A DNA stretch of 64,000 nt. Origin: UBA6107 sp964533735 (GTDB lineage Bacteria; Chloroflexota; Anaerolineae; Anaerolineales; Anaerolineaceae). The position numbers and the translations under genes were made by a program. The stretch is taken from contig CAZHMD010000001.1 in NCBI GenBank assembly GCA_964533735.1, positions 62,001-126,000 on the forward strand, read 5' to 3'. Below, piece after piece: positions 1 through 8,694 of the stretch; the first letter of the stretch is position 1, and each line of letters opens with the position of its first letter. Under the pieces are notes generated by a model. It ran no database searches and was not told where the DNA came from. It was given only the letters and a program-made list of their open reading frames with translations.

Positions 1-207
1 CACCCCCGAGCGTACTTTGCGAGTGCTGTGCACGAGCGTTCTTCGCGAACGGGGTTTGTTTTCCGCGGTCTTTGCGCCCCCGAGCAGATCGTGCGAGAGG
101 GGAAGGAAACAATTCTATTCCCAGCAGGATTCGTTTTTCATTTGTTCCCATTTCTTAAATGATACGAATAACGAATCAGGGGAAAAACATCACCTTATAC
201 TATCTGC
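1..207. other. Non-coding edge with degenerate short repeats
   Basis: No credible gene is seen here; the open frames are short and lack family signals. Two copies of a 19-base unit, CGAGCGTNCTTNGCGANNG, lie at 7-25 and 33-51 (period 26). A weaker third copy begins with the same CCCCCGAGC string at about 77. The function is unknown, and because the window starts here the array may continue to the left. Confidence 0.4.
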
Positions 208-3200
208 TCAACCGATCAATTTCAAAACCTGGTAGGCGGATTTTTTATCCATTACCTTCATTTTTCTCAGGAGCTCTTGAGTACCTAACAGGGTTTCGGC
301 AACCGTTGAACTTGCCAGGGATTCTTTTTGCGATTCGACCAGCGCGATCACCTGCATCCAGGTCAAAAACTCGCTAAAAGACTCGCGGTTGTACCAGAGG
401 ATTCCGTTGTAGCGGTTTACCTTGAGGAAATTCTGAATGTCACTATCTGAAAGCCATTTTCTCAGCAACTGTTTTTCGCTGTGAGAACCTGCAACAGTGT
501 ACCAACCTTGATGACGGATGCCTATTCTGATTGCCTGGATTGCGTTTTGAATTTCCACGGGTGAACAGCCGGACTCGTTCATGGTGTCTTCAATCGCCCT
601 GGTAAGCCGCCACTCGTCCATCCAACTGAGCGCGGTTTCAAACGCGTCTGCGCCGGGGATAAGTTTGCCAATTTCGCTTAGGTATACCCAGCCGATTAAG
701 GCGTATGGCAGCCAGTTGATGGATGTGGTGGATGCGTTCAGCTTTTGGGAGACAATCTTCAATTGTTTTGATCCCGGAATTGAGAGGGAAGATAAGGTAC
801 TCGTCAGCGAGAGAAAGGCAGAGAATTTGTTAGCCATCACATCTTGAACTGCATTAATCTCACCGCTCGCTCCAGTCAGGTGCTGAATCCCGCGAAGCAG
901 ACCAGCCGATTTTTGATCGAATTCCTTGTGGACTTGTTCTGTCATTTTCTCAGGTTCATTCATCAGGCTGAGGAGATGGTTAAGATAACCAGTATTCATC
1001 ATTTGCAGCCAGGGAGAGATCACCGGCTGCAGGATCAATTCTTCGAGGGCAGCGAGGAGGTCAGGGACTCCTTTTTGACCGAGGATCGACCATAACCTGC
1101 CGTAATCATGGGAGGCATCCGAAGTGACCACCTGGAAATCCAGGAAGACGTGATGTTCGTACCCTTGCAGGTGAAATGAAAAGCCATCGTTGAACACCTG
1201 GTCAAGCGGCCGGATAAACGCCAATCCTGTGCTCTGGTCACGGAAGGTCAGGTACGCATTATGCTTCCTTGATAGCCTTAATGCCTTTGCGATTTCAGTA
1301 TTCTTTATGGTTTTTGATTTGCCGGATTTCACTGCCTGCTGGACGGACCATTTGATACTGCCGCTGGTCTCCAGGAAGTTATTGTTGTAGATGACCAGGG
1401 CGCTTTTGCCGTTGAAATAATTAGTTAAGGCGTACACATTCTCATCAATGCCATCGCCGCGGAGGAAGTCGTACATCCAGAAGTTGTCAACCCCGGCGAA
1501 CAGCTCACGATTATGCAGAAGGGGAAAGATCTCAAAATTGTGACGCGATACCAGGTTTTCATCGACCGTTTCGTCCCAATGCGGCTTGCGGAATTCCATG
1601 CCGTATTTTTCCGCATAGCCTTCGATCTGACCGTGCCCGAGCATCGGCATGCCCGGCAGGGTAACCATGAGCGTGCAGATGCCGAAGTACTTGTCACCCT
1701 TGCCAAACTGCTCTACTGCGGTGCGCTCATCCGGATTGTTCATGAAATTCACGTAGCGCTTAAGAATCTCCGGATCAAACTCGAGTGTATTTTTCAAGAT
1801 TGTGCGGTAACCTGCGTTATCCTCGTTGCGCAGCATGTGCATGAAAGCGCTGTTGTAAACGCGGTGCATGCCCAGCGTCCTCACGAAGTAACTTTCCATT
1901 AGCCAGAAGGCTTCCGCCAGGAGAAGTGTGTTGGGGCATTCCACGGCAACCCGGTCGACCACTTCTCGCCAGAACTCTGCAGGGATAGCCTGATTGAATT
2001 GCTCATCCGTCATCCCGTATTCCGAGCGCGATGGAATGGTGCCGCCTGATCCTGGCTGCGGGAACCACAGCCGCTGGATGTGCTTCTTGGCAAGCGTCAT
2101 GGCAGCGTCGAAACGGATGATTGGGAACATCCGCGCCACGTGCAGTATGGTCTGAATGACGATCTCACGCACTTGGGGATCGAGGTAATTCAACTGGGCA
2201 GTATCATTCCAGGGCATGGAGGTGCCATCGTTGCCGTGATAAATGAATTTATACTCCCCGCTGTCTTTCTGGATGCGCCGGAATACAACTGCGGCATCCG
2301 TACGATCGAAATAATGGTCCTCAATCTGGATGACGACGTTCTGATCTGTGGACAAGTCCTGCCCGTTGAATTGATACGAGGGGTACGGGCAGTGATCCAG
2401 GCCAAGGAACCGTTCGGGATGGCGGATGACCCATTCAGAATCGATTCCCATATGATTGGGAACCATATCACTGGCAAGCTTGATGCCAACGCGATCCGTT
2501 TGTGCTCTCAACTTCTCATAAGCCGCGTAGCCGCCCAGGTCATTGGCAATAGCGTAGTTATACAGCGAATAAGCCGAAGAAATGGCTTCAGGGTTGCCGC
2601 ACAACTGCTTGATGCGAGCGGACGCCGGGCTGCGTTCCCAGACACCAATCAACCACAGACCGGTGATGCCGCGGTTGGCAAGTTTCTGCAATTCCTCGTC
2701 CGGTATCTGGTCGAGGCGTTCTATTTTTCTTGCGTATTCGCGGCTCAATTGATCAAGCCAGACATAGGTATTCTTGGCAATGAGCACCAGGCGGGGCATC
2801 CAATCACTATCCTGGCTGTAGGCTTCAAGTTCAGCATCCTTGCCGGCAGCTTTGAGTAATTCAGATCGTGAATAGACTGGAATGGGAACTGGACCTGACC
2901 CGAGAAACCCCAGTTTGTTTTCCTCTTTGATCAGGTCGAGGCTGGAAAGCAGGCGCAGCAGATAATCACCCAATAACGCAGACCAGTGAGATTGAATAAA
3001 TTCAAGCTGCCCGGTGATGGAATGCGGTACCTGGATGGCTGGCGTGCGCAGCAGGTCAATCAGTGACTGGTTCTCCGGTCCAAATGCCGGTTGCATTTTG
3101 AAGAAATCATTGATCTGGAAAAGCGTCTGGTCAAAACGGAAATCGTTATTCAACAAGGGATCGATAAACAACTCGCTAAACGCATCCAATGCTGGATTGC

Positions 3201-3660
3201 GGGTGGTGACCCACAACAGGGTGAGTTCTTCAAGAAGCATTTCGCGGTTCGGTTTTTCGCCGGTTTTCCCCTCGAGATATTTTTTGGGGGATTGCTCCCC
3301 TTTATAAACCGCGAGCGGCGGGAACTGGCTGATAAAAACACTCAATAACGAGTCAAGTTTTTCCTTGCCGACCGTACTCTGGAGGTGTTTTGCCAATGAT
3401 GACATCGTATTCTCACCATTTTCCTTACGGTACAAGGAGAAAATATGGTGGAAGATCTCGTCGATCAATCCCATGGCATTGATCTGCCCGGCTTTTACCG
3501 CCGATTCAGGAAAGCTTAACAGATCGCGCTGGTCGTTTATTCTTTTGGTGAAAAGCCGAACTGAATGGAAGTCTGCAAAGATGACGTTGCCGTCATAAGA
3601 AAACAGAGACTGGTCAAATTGATATTTATCGCGCGCCTGCCTGGAAATATGAAACTCCAT
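208..3660 (-). CDS. Large GH13 alpha-amylase-family protein
   Basis: This is a glycoside hydrolase family 13 protein of 1150 residues, about twice the usual amylase length. The catalytic barrel occupies roughly residues 320-720. Visible motifs are region I DMVPNH (D398-H403), region II IRFDAA (nucleophile D518, followed by KKH), region III with acid/base E583 in LLLAEAFW, and region IV NNPDE with D644. The usual His before that Asp is replaced by Pro. About 320 N-terminal and 400 C-terminal residues match nothing I recognise. There is no signal peptide, so it should be cytoplasmic and act on alpha-glucans, possibly linked to glgA and malQ at 26-29 kb. The ATG start is preceded by GGAGG at 5-nt spacing. 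The exact substrate cannot be read from sequence. Confidence 0.85.
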   Translation of the reverse strand: MEFHISRQARDKYQFDQSLFSYDGNVIFADFHSVRLFTKRINDQRDLLSFPESAVKAGQINAMGLIDEIFHHIFSLYRKENGENTMSSLAKHLQSTVGKEKLDSLLSVFISQFPPLAVYKGEQSPKKYLEGKTGEKPNREMLLEELTLLWVTTRNPALDAFSELFIDPLLNNDFRFDQTLFQINDFFKMQPAFGPENQSLIDLLRTPAIQVPHSITGQLEFIQSHWSALLGDYLLRLLSSLDLIKEENKLGFLGSGPVPIPVYSRSELLKAAGKDAELEAYSQDSDWMPRLVLIAKNTYVWLDQLSREYARKIERLDQIPDEELQKLANRGITGLWLIGVWERSPASARIKQLCGNPEAISSAYSLYNYAIANDLGGYAAYEKLRAQTDRVGIKLASDMVPNHMGIDSEWVIRHPERFLGLDHCPYPSYQFNGQDLSTDQNVVIQIEDHYFDRTDAAVVFRRIQKDSGEYKFIYHGNDGTSMPWNDTAQLNYLDPQVREIVIQTILHVARMFPIIRFDAAMTLAKKHIQRLWFPQPGSGGTIPSRSEYGMTDEQFNQAIPAEFWREVVDRVAVECPNTLLLAEAFWLMESYFVRTLGMHRVYNSAFMHMLRNEDNAGYRTILKNTLEFDPEILKRYVNFMNNPDERTAVEQFGKGDKYFGICTLMVTLPGMPMLGHGQIEGYAEKYGMEFRKPHWDETVDENLVSRHNFEIFPLLHNRELFAGVDNFWMYDFLRGDGIDENVYALTNYFNGKSALVIYNNNFLETSGSIKWSVQQAVKSGKSKTIKNTEIAKALRLSRKHNAYLTFRDQSTGLAFIRPLDQVFNDGFSFHLQGYEHHVFLDFQVVTSDASHDYGRLWSILGQKGVPDLLAALEELILQPVISPWLQMMNTGYLNHLLSLMNEPEKMTEQVHKEFDQKSAGLLRGIQHLTGASGEINAVQDVMANKFSAFLSLTSTLSSLSIPGSKQLKIVSQKLNASTTSINWLPYALIGWVYLSEIGKLIPGADAFETALSWMDEWRLTRAIEDTMNESGCSPVEIQNAIQAIRIGIRHQGWYTVAGSHSEKQLLRKWLSDSDIQNFLKVNRYNGILWYNRESFSEFLTWMQVIALVESQKESLASSTVAETLLGTQELLRKMKVMDKKSAYQVLKLIG

Positions 3661-3695
3661 CCCAGCCTCCGTTTATGTGGGGAATCTATGAGTCA

Positions 3696-3713
3696 ATTAT
3701 AACCTGCAGGTTA
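3696..3713 (-). promoter_or_regulatory. -10 box and palindromic operator for the GH13 gene
   Basis: Read on the minus strand, TATAAT (3701-3696) abuts a perfect 14-base palindrome, TAACCTGCAGGTTA (3700-3713), that would occupy the promoter spacer. This suggests the GH13 gene has its own repressible promoter, although thiolase and AlkZ-like genes lie upstream on the same strand. Confidence 0.45.
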
Positions 3714-3724
3714 AACCAGAAATA

Positions 3725-4597
3725 CTACGTATTCAGGTTCATAAGAATCTTTTTGGAAATTGCCACCGACTCAGTACCCTTGTTTGTGACCAGGTCTCCA
3801 ACCTGCCAGGTGGAACCAGCGTGTATTGAAATAGTTTTCTGAGTTAATTCCACTGGCCATGAAAATACTGATGCAATTTCCCTGGCACTGGCTGCTCCCA
3901 AGGAATCGAGGCAGGTCGTGATCAATTTGATCCTGGCTGCGGTTTCGCTAATGGCATGTGCGTTTTCTATCAGGTCAGGGAAGTATCGATGTGTGAGGTC
4001 ATAACGGAAGGCATAGCGCCAGGCACCGGCTTCAGCGATACCTGTCGGGAGCACTTTAAGATCACGTTGAAGTATGTTTAATGCCCGGGTAAATGGCTGC
4101 GTGGAGGAGGCGGAGGATAAATGAGATTCCTTGCGTAGAGAAATCGTGTCCAGGGGACCCTTATCAAGCAGCGCGTCGAAGATCAGTTTGGCTTCGAGGG
4201 GGATTTCTCCCTGCATGTACTGGTCATGAATGTCCTCTTCTGGCGAGCCAAAATTGGGAGATAGGGCGTATAAGTAATGGATCAAGTCCAGGGAGACCAT
4301 TGTATTACGGTGACGGATGAGGCGGGCGTAATACCAAACCTTTTTGTCGAGCAGGCTGTCTTTCCAGTTCCAGGTGATGTGCCCCGGATCATCGTGGTTA
4401 TCCGGCACAGGGCGTTTGCCGGCGACTGCCTGCCAAAGATTCGGTAGATCCATTTTTGGATCCGGCCAGAAAAGGATAAAACCGCGCTGGTTGACAAAAT
4501 CAACCGCCTGGTTGGAGTTCTGCAAATGGTCACCAGATGATTGATGAAATGTTTCTAGGCGGTAATTCGAAATTTCAGCTGAAGAAATTGAAGTCAA
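3725..4597 (-). CDS. Winged-helix protein, AlkZ/YcaQ-related (tentative)
   Basis: The product is 290 residues. It resembles, by eye, the winged-helix DNA glycosylase superfamily that includes AlkZ/YcaQ, in its pattern of Trp/Arg-rich helices (WYYARLIRHRNTMVS) followed by a winged-helix-like segment ('LIFDALLDKGPLDTISLRKESHL', shown only in part: LRKESHL near residue 160). I see no clear QxD/QxQ catalytic motif of active AlkZ, so a DNA glycosylase activity should not be assumed. The start is a TTG with AAGG about 5 nt upstream and it lies 31 nt after the thiolase stop, which suggests co-transcription. It could equally be a transcriptional or DNA-binding protein. Confidence 0.45.
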   Translation of the reverse strand: MTSISSAEISNYRLETFHQSSGDHLQNSNQAVDFVNQRGFILFWPDPKMDLPNLWQAVAGKRPVPDNHDDPGHITWNWKDSLLDKKVWYYARLIRHRNTMVSLDLIHYLYALSPNFGSPEEDIHDQYMQGEIPLEAKLIFDALLDKGPLDTISLRKESHLSSASSTQPFTRALNILQRDLKVLPTGIAEAGAWRYAFRYDLTHRYFPDLIENAHAISETAARIKLITTCLDSLGAASAREIASVFSWPVELTQKTISIHAGSTWQVGDLVTNKGTESVAISKKILMNLNT

Positions 4598-4628
4598 GGA
4601 CGCCTTATTTGGTACTTTGGATTCTCAC

Positions 4629-5786
4629 TCATAATCCCTGGAGAATGTGAGTGATGATATTCGAACCGCTGCCGCCAATATTTTGCGCCATGCCTATTCG
4701 GGCGTTTTCCACCTGTGATCCGACGGCTTCGCCTCTTAACTGCTGCACCACCTCAACAATTTGGTACATACCGGTGGCACCCACTGGATGACCACGCGCT
4801 TTCAACCCTCCGCGTGTCGCGATGGGAATCTTGCCATTTGGCAGGATTTCTCCATCCAATGCAAGTCGGGGACCTTTGCCGCGCTCAGAGAAACCGTTTG
4901 CCTCGAGTGAAAGCACTGCCATAATGGAGAATGCATCGTGTAATTCGAAGAAATCGATTTCTTTTACGGAGATTCCAGCTTGTGAGTACGCTTGTGCGCT
5001 TGAGAGATTAGCGGCTTTCAACCATAAAGGATCCTTGCGGTGGTCGATGGCTATTGTATCGGTGGCTGCGGCTGAGGCGAGCACTTTGATGATTCGATGC
5101 GTCGGTTGACCTTTAAATATCTCGAGTGGGACAACCACGCAGGCAGCCGCGCCATCTCCGATGGCTGAAGCATCCATCAAATTAATCGGGTCTGCCACCA
5201 TGGGGGCTTTCATGTAGGCTTCGATTGTCGTAGGCTCGTGAAAACGGGCAAACGGATTATGCATGGCGTTCGCATGGGCATTGACCGCAAATGGTGCAAA
5301 ATCTTCTTTTTTCCAACCATATTCATACATATACCGCTGCATGATCAATGCATTGAGAGCAACAAATGAGAGTCCCTGTCCGGCTTCCCAATCTGCGTCA
5401 GCAGCAGTGGCTAATTCGGCGGTGATCTCATTGACGGGTGAGTCGGTCATTTTTTCCACGCCCACTGCCAATGCGGTTTCAATTTGACCCGAGGCAACTG
5501 CAATCACTGCCGTGCGGAAAGCAGCGGCACCGGAACTGCAGGCAGCTTCCAGGCGCAGCGCTTCTGCACCACGCATCCCGATCCAATCCGCGATGTAAGC
5601 TCCCAGATGCTGCTGGTGATTGGCAGAACCAGACATCATGTTGCCTACGTAAATGGCATCCGTTTTTGCGAGTCCTGAGTCCAGGAGCGCAGACAGGGCG
5701 GCATCCCCTGCCAATTCACGGAGAGATTTTTCCCAGTTTTCATCTACTTTGGTCTGACCGATCCCGATGACTGCTACTTCTCGCAT
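4629..5786 (-). CDS. Thiolase family protein (acetyl-CoA acetyltransferase-like)
   Basis: A 385-residue thiolase-fold enzyme that would condense or cleave acyl-CoA. The nucleophilic Cys is C83 in EAACSSGAAAF, the C-terminal active site is ARGHPVGATG, and the middle motif is ELHDAFS in place of the bacterial NEAFA. These features fit the archaeal/SCP-x thiolase subgroup rather than the FadA type. Members of that subgroup are often paired with a small DUF35 OB-fold protein, and none is present here. The ATG start has AAGGA upstream. The gene heads a minus-strand run with the AlkZ-like and GH13 genes, whose functions are not obviously related. Confidence 0.85.
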   Translation of the reverse strand: MREVAVIGIGQTKVDENWEKSLRELAGDAALSALLDSGLAKTDAIYVGNMMSGSANHQQHLGAYIADWIGMRGAEALRLEAACSSGAAAFRTAVIAVASGQIETALAVGVEKMTDSPVNEITAELATAADADWEAGQGLSFVALNALIMQRYMYEYGWKKEDFAPFAVNAHANAMHNPFARFHEPTTIEAYMKAPMVADPINLMDASAIGDGAAACVVVPLEIFKGQPTHRIIKVLASAAATDTIAIDHRKDPLWLKAANLSSAQAYSQAGISVKEIDFFELHDAFSIMAVLSLEANGFSERGKGPRLALDGEILPNGKIPIATRGGLKARGHPVGATGMYQIVEVVQQLRGEAVGSQVENARIGMAQNIGGSGSNIITHILQGL

Positions 5787-5877
5787 GATCTTCCTTTCTC
5801 ATGTATTCAAAGTGGATTATAACTGTGAACGCTATCAGGAACTATCAATATTAAGTAGATGTTGCTGGAAGGTCGCT

Positions 5878-5883
5878 TATAAT
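5878..5883 (+). promoter_or_regulatory. -10 box for the CapA-like gene
   Basis: A consensus TATAAT lies 29 nt upstream of the ATG at 5913. No good -35 hexamer is visible at normal spacing. The leader carries a GGAG Shine-Dalgarno about 7 nt before the start. Confidence 0.4.
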
Positions 5884-5912
5884 TTGAGTATGGCATCTTT
5901 GTGGAGAAGTAA

Positions 5913-7583
5913 ATGGTCCTAAAGCAAAATATTCACAAAATTATCGGCATTATGGTTGCCATGTTGATTATGGTTGGATGTGGAAGTATAGGAACCCAAA
6001 TTATCCCACCCTTAACACCAATGGTAAATCAACAAACATCGCCGACGCCATTTCAACCGATTCAAAATGACCTGTATTTGGCTGCAAGTGTTCCTCAAGT
6101 CTGGCGAGAATCCCTGACAAAACTAACAGATGGAAGAATTTCTACAGCAGTTACAGAAAATGTTTTAAGATTAACGCTTGATAAACCCGGGGAAAATGAA
6201 AAAGAATACGGGGTTTTCACCAGGGTCTACGCAGCTGTCGTTCCCTTTCCAACGGTTGAGGATGAAATATCCAAAGATGCATTGAGCGCACTCTGGCAGG
6301 GGAACGCTTACGGTGATGGTATTTTTAACCAGTTAATTATGAGCAAGGAAACTGCAATTACTTTTTCCGAGTTATGGGAAAGCAATCCTTCCAATCAGGT
6401 TATTGTTTTGAACCAGGAAGAAATTTTGGATAAAGCCTGGCAGTCGACCTCTGCTGTGGCTGTAATTCCCTTCGAGGAACTAGAACCTAAATGGAAAGTG
6501 TTGCGTGTAGATGATGTGAGTCCACTGGATAAACCCATGGATGCAAACAGATACCCATTATTCTTGCAATATCACCTTAACGGTCCACTTATCCTCGAAT
6601 CTCAACATTCCGACCTGGCTGCGAGGATTACCACGGATATTCCTGCCACAAATCGTGATGAAGAAATTATGACAGTCGTAGTGATGAGCGGAACTACAGC
6701 ATTGACCAGAACCGTGGCTTACAAAGTGGATCTAAAAGGCACTGACTACCCGACGCAAGATATAAAAGAATGGTTCCTGTCAGCCGATTTGCGGCATGTG
6801 AGTAACGAAGTATCCGTGTATCCTGATTGTCCGGATCCTGATCCCAAAACAACAAGTCTCAGGTTTTGCACCGAGGAAAAATATCTACCGATTCTAGACC
6901 CGCTTGATATCAATGTGGTGGAATTAACAGGTAATCACTTGAATGATTACGGACGGGAAGCGTTTGCCGAAACCCTGCAACTTTACCGTGGTTTAGGCTG
7001 GGATTATTTCGGCGGAGGACTCAACCTGGCGGACGCTCAAAAACCTTTGGAAATTACCTCGAATGGTAACAAGATTGCTTTCATCGGGTGTAATGTGGCG
7101 GGTCCGAAAAGCGATTTTGCCACTAATGATGCGCCGGGATCAGCTCCATGCGACCTGGAGAATTATTATGCGACGATCACCCGTTTAAAAAATGAAGGAT
7201 ATACCGTTATTGCCACATTTCAACATCACGAAGTCTATGTCTTTATGTATGATGGAGTACTCCGTAAAGAATTTCTTGGCGCGGCAGCAGCTGGAGCGGA
7301 TATTGTTCAAGGATCACAGGCGCATTTCCCGATGGGATTTGAATTTTCAGAAGATGCCTTAATCCATTATGGACTGGGCAATTTTCTCTTTGATCAAATG
7401 GACACCCCCGTTGAAGGAACAAAAAGGGAGTTCATTGACCGCCATATTATCTATGATGGAAAGTACATTAATACCGAAATTCTTACAGCCATATTAACCG
7501 ATTGGTCAAAACCTGTGCCCATGAATTACGAATTGCGTGTTCAATTTCTCAAAGACATTTTTGAAGCCAGTAAAATGAGGTGA
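5913..7583 (+). CDS. CapA-family lipoprotein
   Basis: A 556-residue protein with an N-terminal hydrophobic segment ending in the lipobox MVGC, so it should be a lipoprotein on the outer face of the membrane. The C-terminal half (about residue 290 onward) has the CapA/PgsA metallophosphoesterase-like pattern: VVELTGNHLNDYG, ATFQHHEVY, GADIVQGSQAHFP and HYGLGNFLFDQ. CapA proteins take part in poly-gamma-glutamate or capsule production, but stand-alone homologues are often of unknown role. No other capB/C-type genes are nearby, so polyglutamate synthesis is not supported. The N-terminal half is unassigned and may be a sensor or binding region. Confidence 0.8.
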   Translation: MVLKQNIHKIIGIMVAMLIMVGCGSIGTQIIPPLTPMVNQQTSPTPFQPIQNDLYLAASVPQVWRESLTKLTDGRISTAVTENVLRLTLDKPGENEKEYGVFTRVYAAVVPFPTVEDEISKDALSALWQGNAYGDGIFNQLIMSKETAITFSELWESNPSNQVIVLNQEEILDKAWQSTSAVAVIPFEELEPKWKVLRVDDVSPLDKPMDANRYPLFLQYHLNGPLILESQHSDLAARITTDIPATNRDEEIMTVVVMSGTTALTRTVAYKVDLKGTDYPTQDIKEWFLSADLRHVSNEVSVYPDCPDPDPKTTSLRFCTEEKYLPILDPLDINVVELTGNHLNDYGREAFAETLQLYRGLGWDYFGGGLNLADAQKPLEITSNGNKIAFIGCNVAGPKSDFATNDAPGSAPCDLENYYATITRLKNEGYTVIATFQHHEVYVFMYDGVLRKEFLGAAAAGADIVQGSQAHFPMGFEFSEDALIHYGLGNFLFDQMDTPVEGTKREFIDRHIIYDGKYINTEILTAILTDWSKPVPMNYELRVQFLKDIFEASKMR

Positions 7584-7585
7584 AG

Positions 7586-8221
7586 ATGATTATTAAAGAT
7601 GTGACTTTTACTGTTGGACCAGGTATGACGGTCTGGCCCGGAGATGATCCGGTTCAGCTTTACAGGCAGCAAAAAATCGAAGATGGGGCAAATGCCAATG
7701 TTTCTTACCTGGGATTGTCCGTACACACCGGTACACATATTGACGCGCCGTTCCACTTTCTCAAGGCTGGATACGGGGTTGAGCAAATACCTTTGGATCT
7801 GTTGGTCGGTCCAGCTCAGGTGATCCAGATCCCTGAGGAAGCAAAGGTTATCGACTCGAAAACCCTAGAAAAAACTGTCATCAAACCGGGAATCAAGAAA
7901 GTGCTCTTCAAGACCTCCGTTTCCTTGCAACGAACTCAATTAACCCAGGGGTTTAAAGCAGATTTTGTGGCAGTGGATGCGGATGCCGCACAGATACTGG
8001 TGGATAAGGGCATCAACGTGATTGGTATCGATTACTTGTCAATCGCCCCATACAAAAACAGCCGACCGACTCACGAAATTTTGTTGAACGCAAACATTCT
8101 GATCATCGAAGGCCTGAATTTGGCAGATGTGGATGAAGGAATCTATACGTTGTATTGCCTACCGCTAAAACTTAAAGGATCTGATGGCGCACCTGCCAGG
8201 GTTATTCTGATTCAGGATTAA
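7586..8221 (+). CDS. Cyclase family protein (kynurenine formamidase-like)
   Basis: About 211 residues. The signature HTGTHIDAPFHF is the metal-binding motif of the cyclase/KynB family (PF04199), zinc-dependent hydrolases that open formamide or lactone-type bonds. The GTG at 7580 overlaps the capA-like stop, but the ATG at 7586 is preferred because GAGGTG sits 5 nt upstream. Later conserved stretches include FVAVDADAAQ and IGIDYLSIAPY. No tryptophan-catabolism genes adjoin it, so kynurenine formamidase activity is only one possibility. It ends in a 20-bp convergent overlap with the DUF309 gene. Confidence 0.8.
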   Translation: MIIKDVTFTVGPGMTVWPGDDPVQLYRQQKIEDGANANVSYLGLSVHTGTHIDAPFHFLKAGYGVEQIPLDLLVGPAQVIQIPEEAKVIDSKTLEKTVIKPGIKKVLFKTSVSLQRTQLTQGFKADFVAVDADAAQILVDKGINVIGIDYLSIAPYKNSRPTHEILLNANILIIEGLNLADVDEGIYTLYCLPLKLKGSDGAPARVILIQD

Positions 8222-8627
8222 TCTCCTGATTTTGGTTTCCTTTAAACCTAATATGGGGTGAGACAAGCAACTCAACGCCGCTGCCTGGTGATTTCATAAT
8301 TCTTGTGATATTTTCCTCCAGGATATTGATTTGGTGCAGTATGTCTGCCACATCGATCAACGATTCTGCTTGCACGAATGGAACGAGGTTCCCTCGCGCC
8401 ATCTGTAGGACACGGCTTGCTCCGACCCAATTCTGGCGTTCTGCATGAAAACAACCAACGCTCAATTGGATCAACCCCTTGTAAAGTGTGCGGATGGGTT
8501 GTTTCTCTTTATGCCAGGCGGTCTCGAGAGTTTCATGAGCGTTAAAGAACTCCCCCCTGTTCAATAACGAAATTCCTTCGATTATAAGTCCTTTGATGTG
8601 GTCAGAATTCTTATTAATCTTTAACAA
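8202..8627 (-). CDS. DUF309 domain protein
   Basis: A 141-residue protein with the DUF309 signature: an acidic/His helix FFNAHETLETAWHKE followed by LYKGLIQLSVGCFHAERQN. The family is small, helical and of unknown biochemical role; the conserved His and Glu residues could bind metal or a partner. The start is a TTG at 8627 with only a weak GAGAG upstream, and there is no alternative ATG before the domain. Its 3' end overlaps the cyclase gene convergently by 20 bp. It is divergent from the aminotransferase gene. Confidence 0.75.
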   Translation of the reverse strand: MLKINKNSDHIKGLIIEGISLLNRGEFFNAHETLETAWHKEKQPIRTLYKGLIQLSVGCFHAERQNWVGASRVLQMARGNLVPFVQAESLIDVADILHQINILEENITRIMKSPGSGVELLVSPHIRFKGNQNQEINPESE

Positions 8628-8694
8628 TCTCTCAAACCTATTCTGTGATAGGATTTATCAAGCAACATAATCATAATGCATGACCGAGGGTAGA

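Noticed and set aside
2080..2859. A 259-codon plus-strand frame inside the GH13 gene
   Set aside because: It is antisense to clear GH13 catalytic motifs and has no family resemblance or ribosome site.
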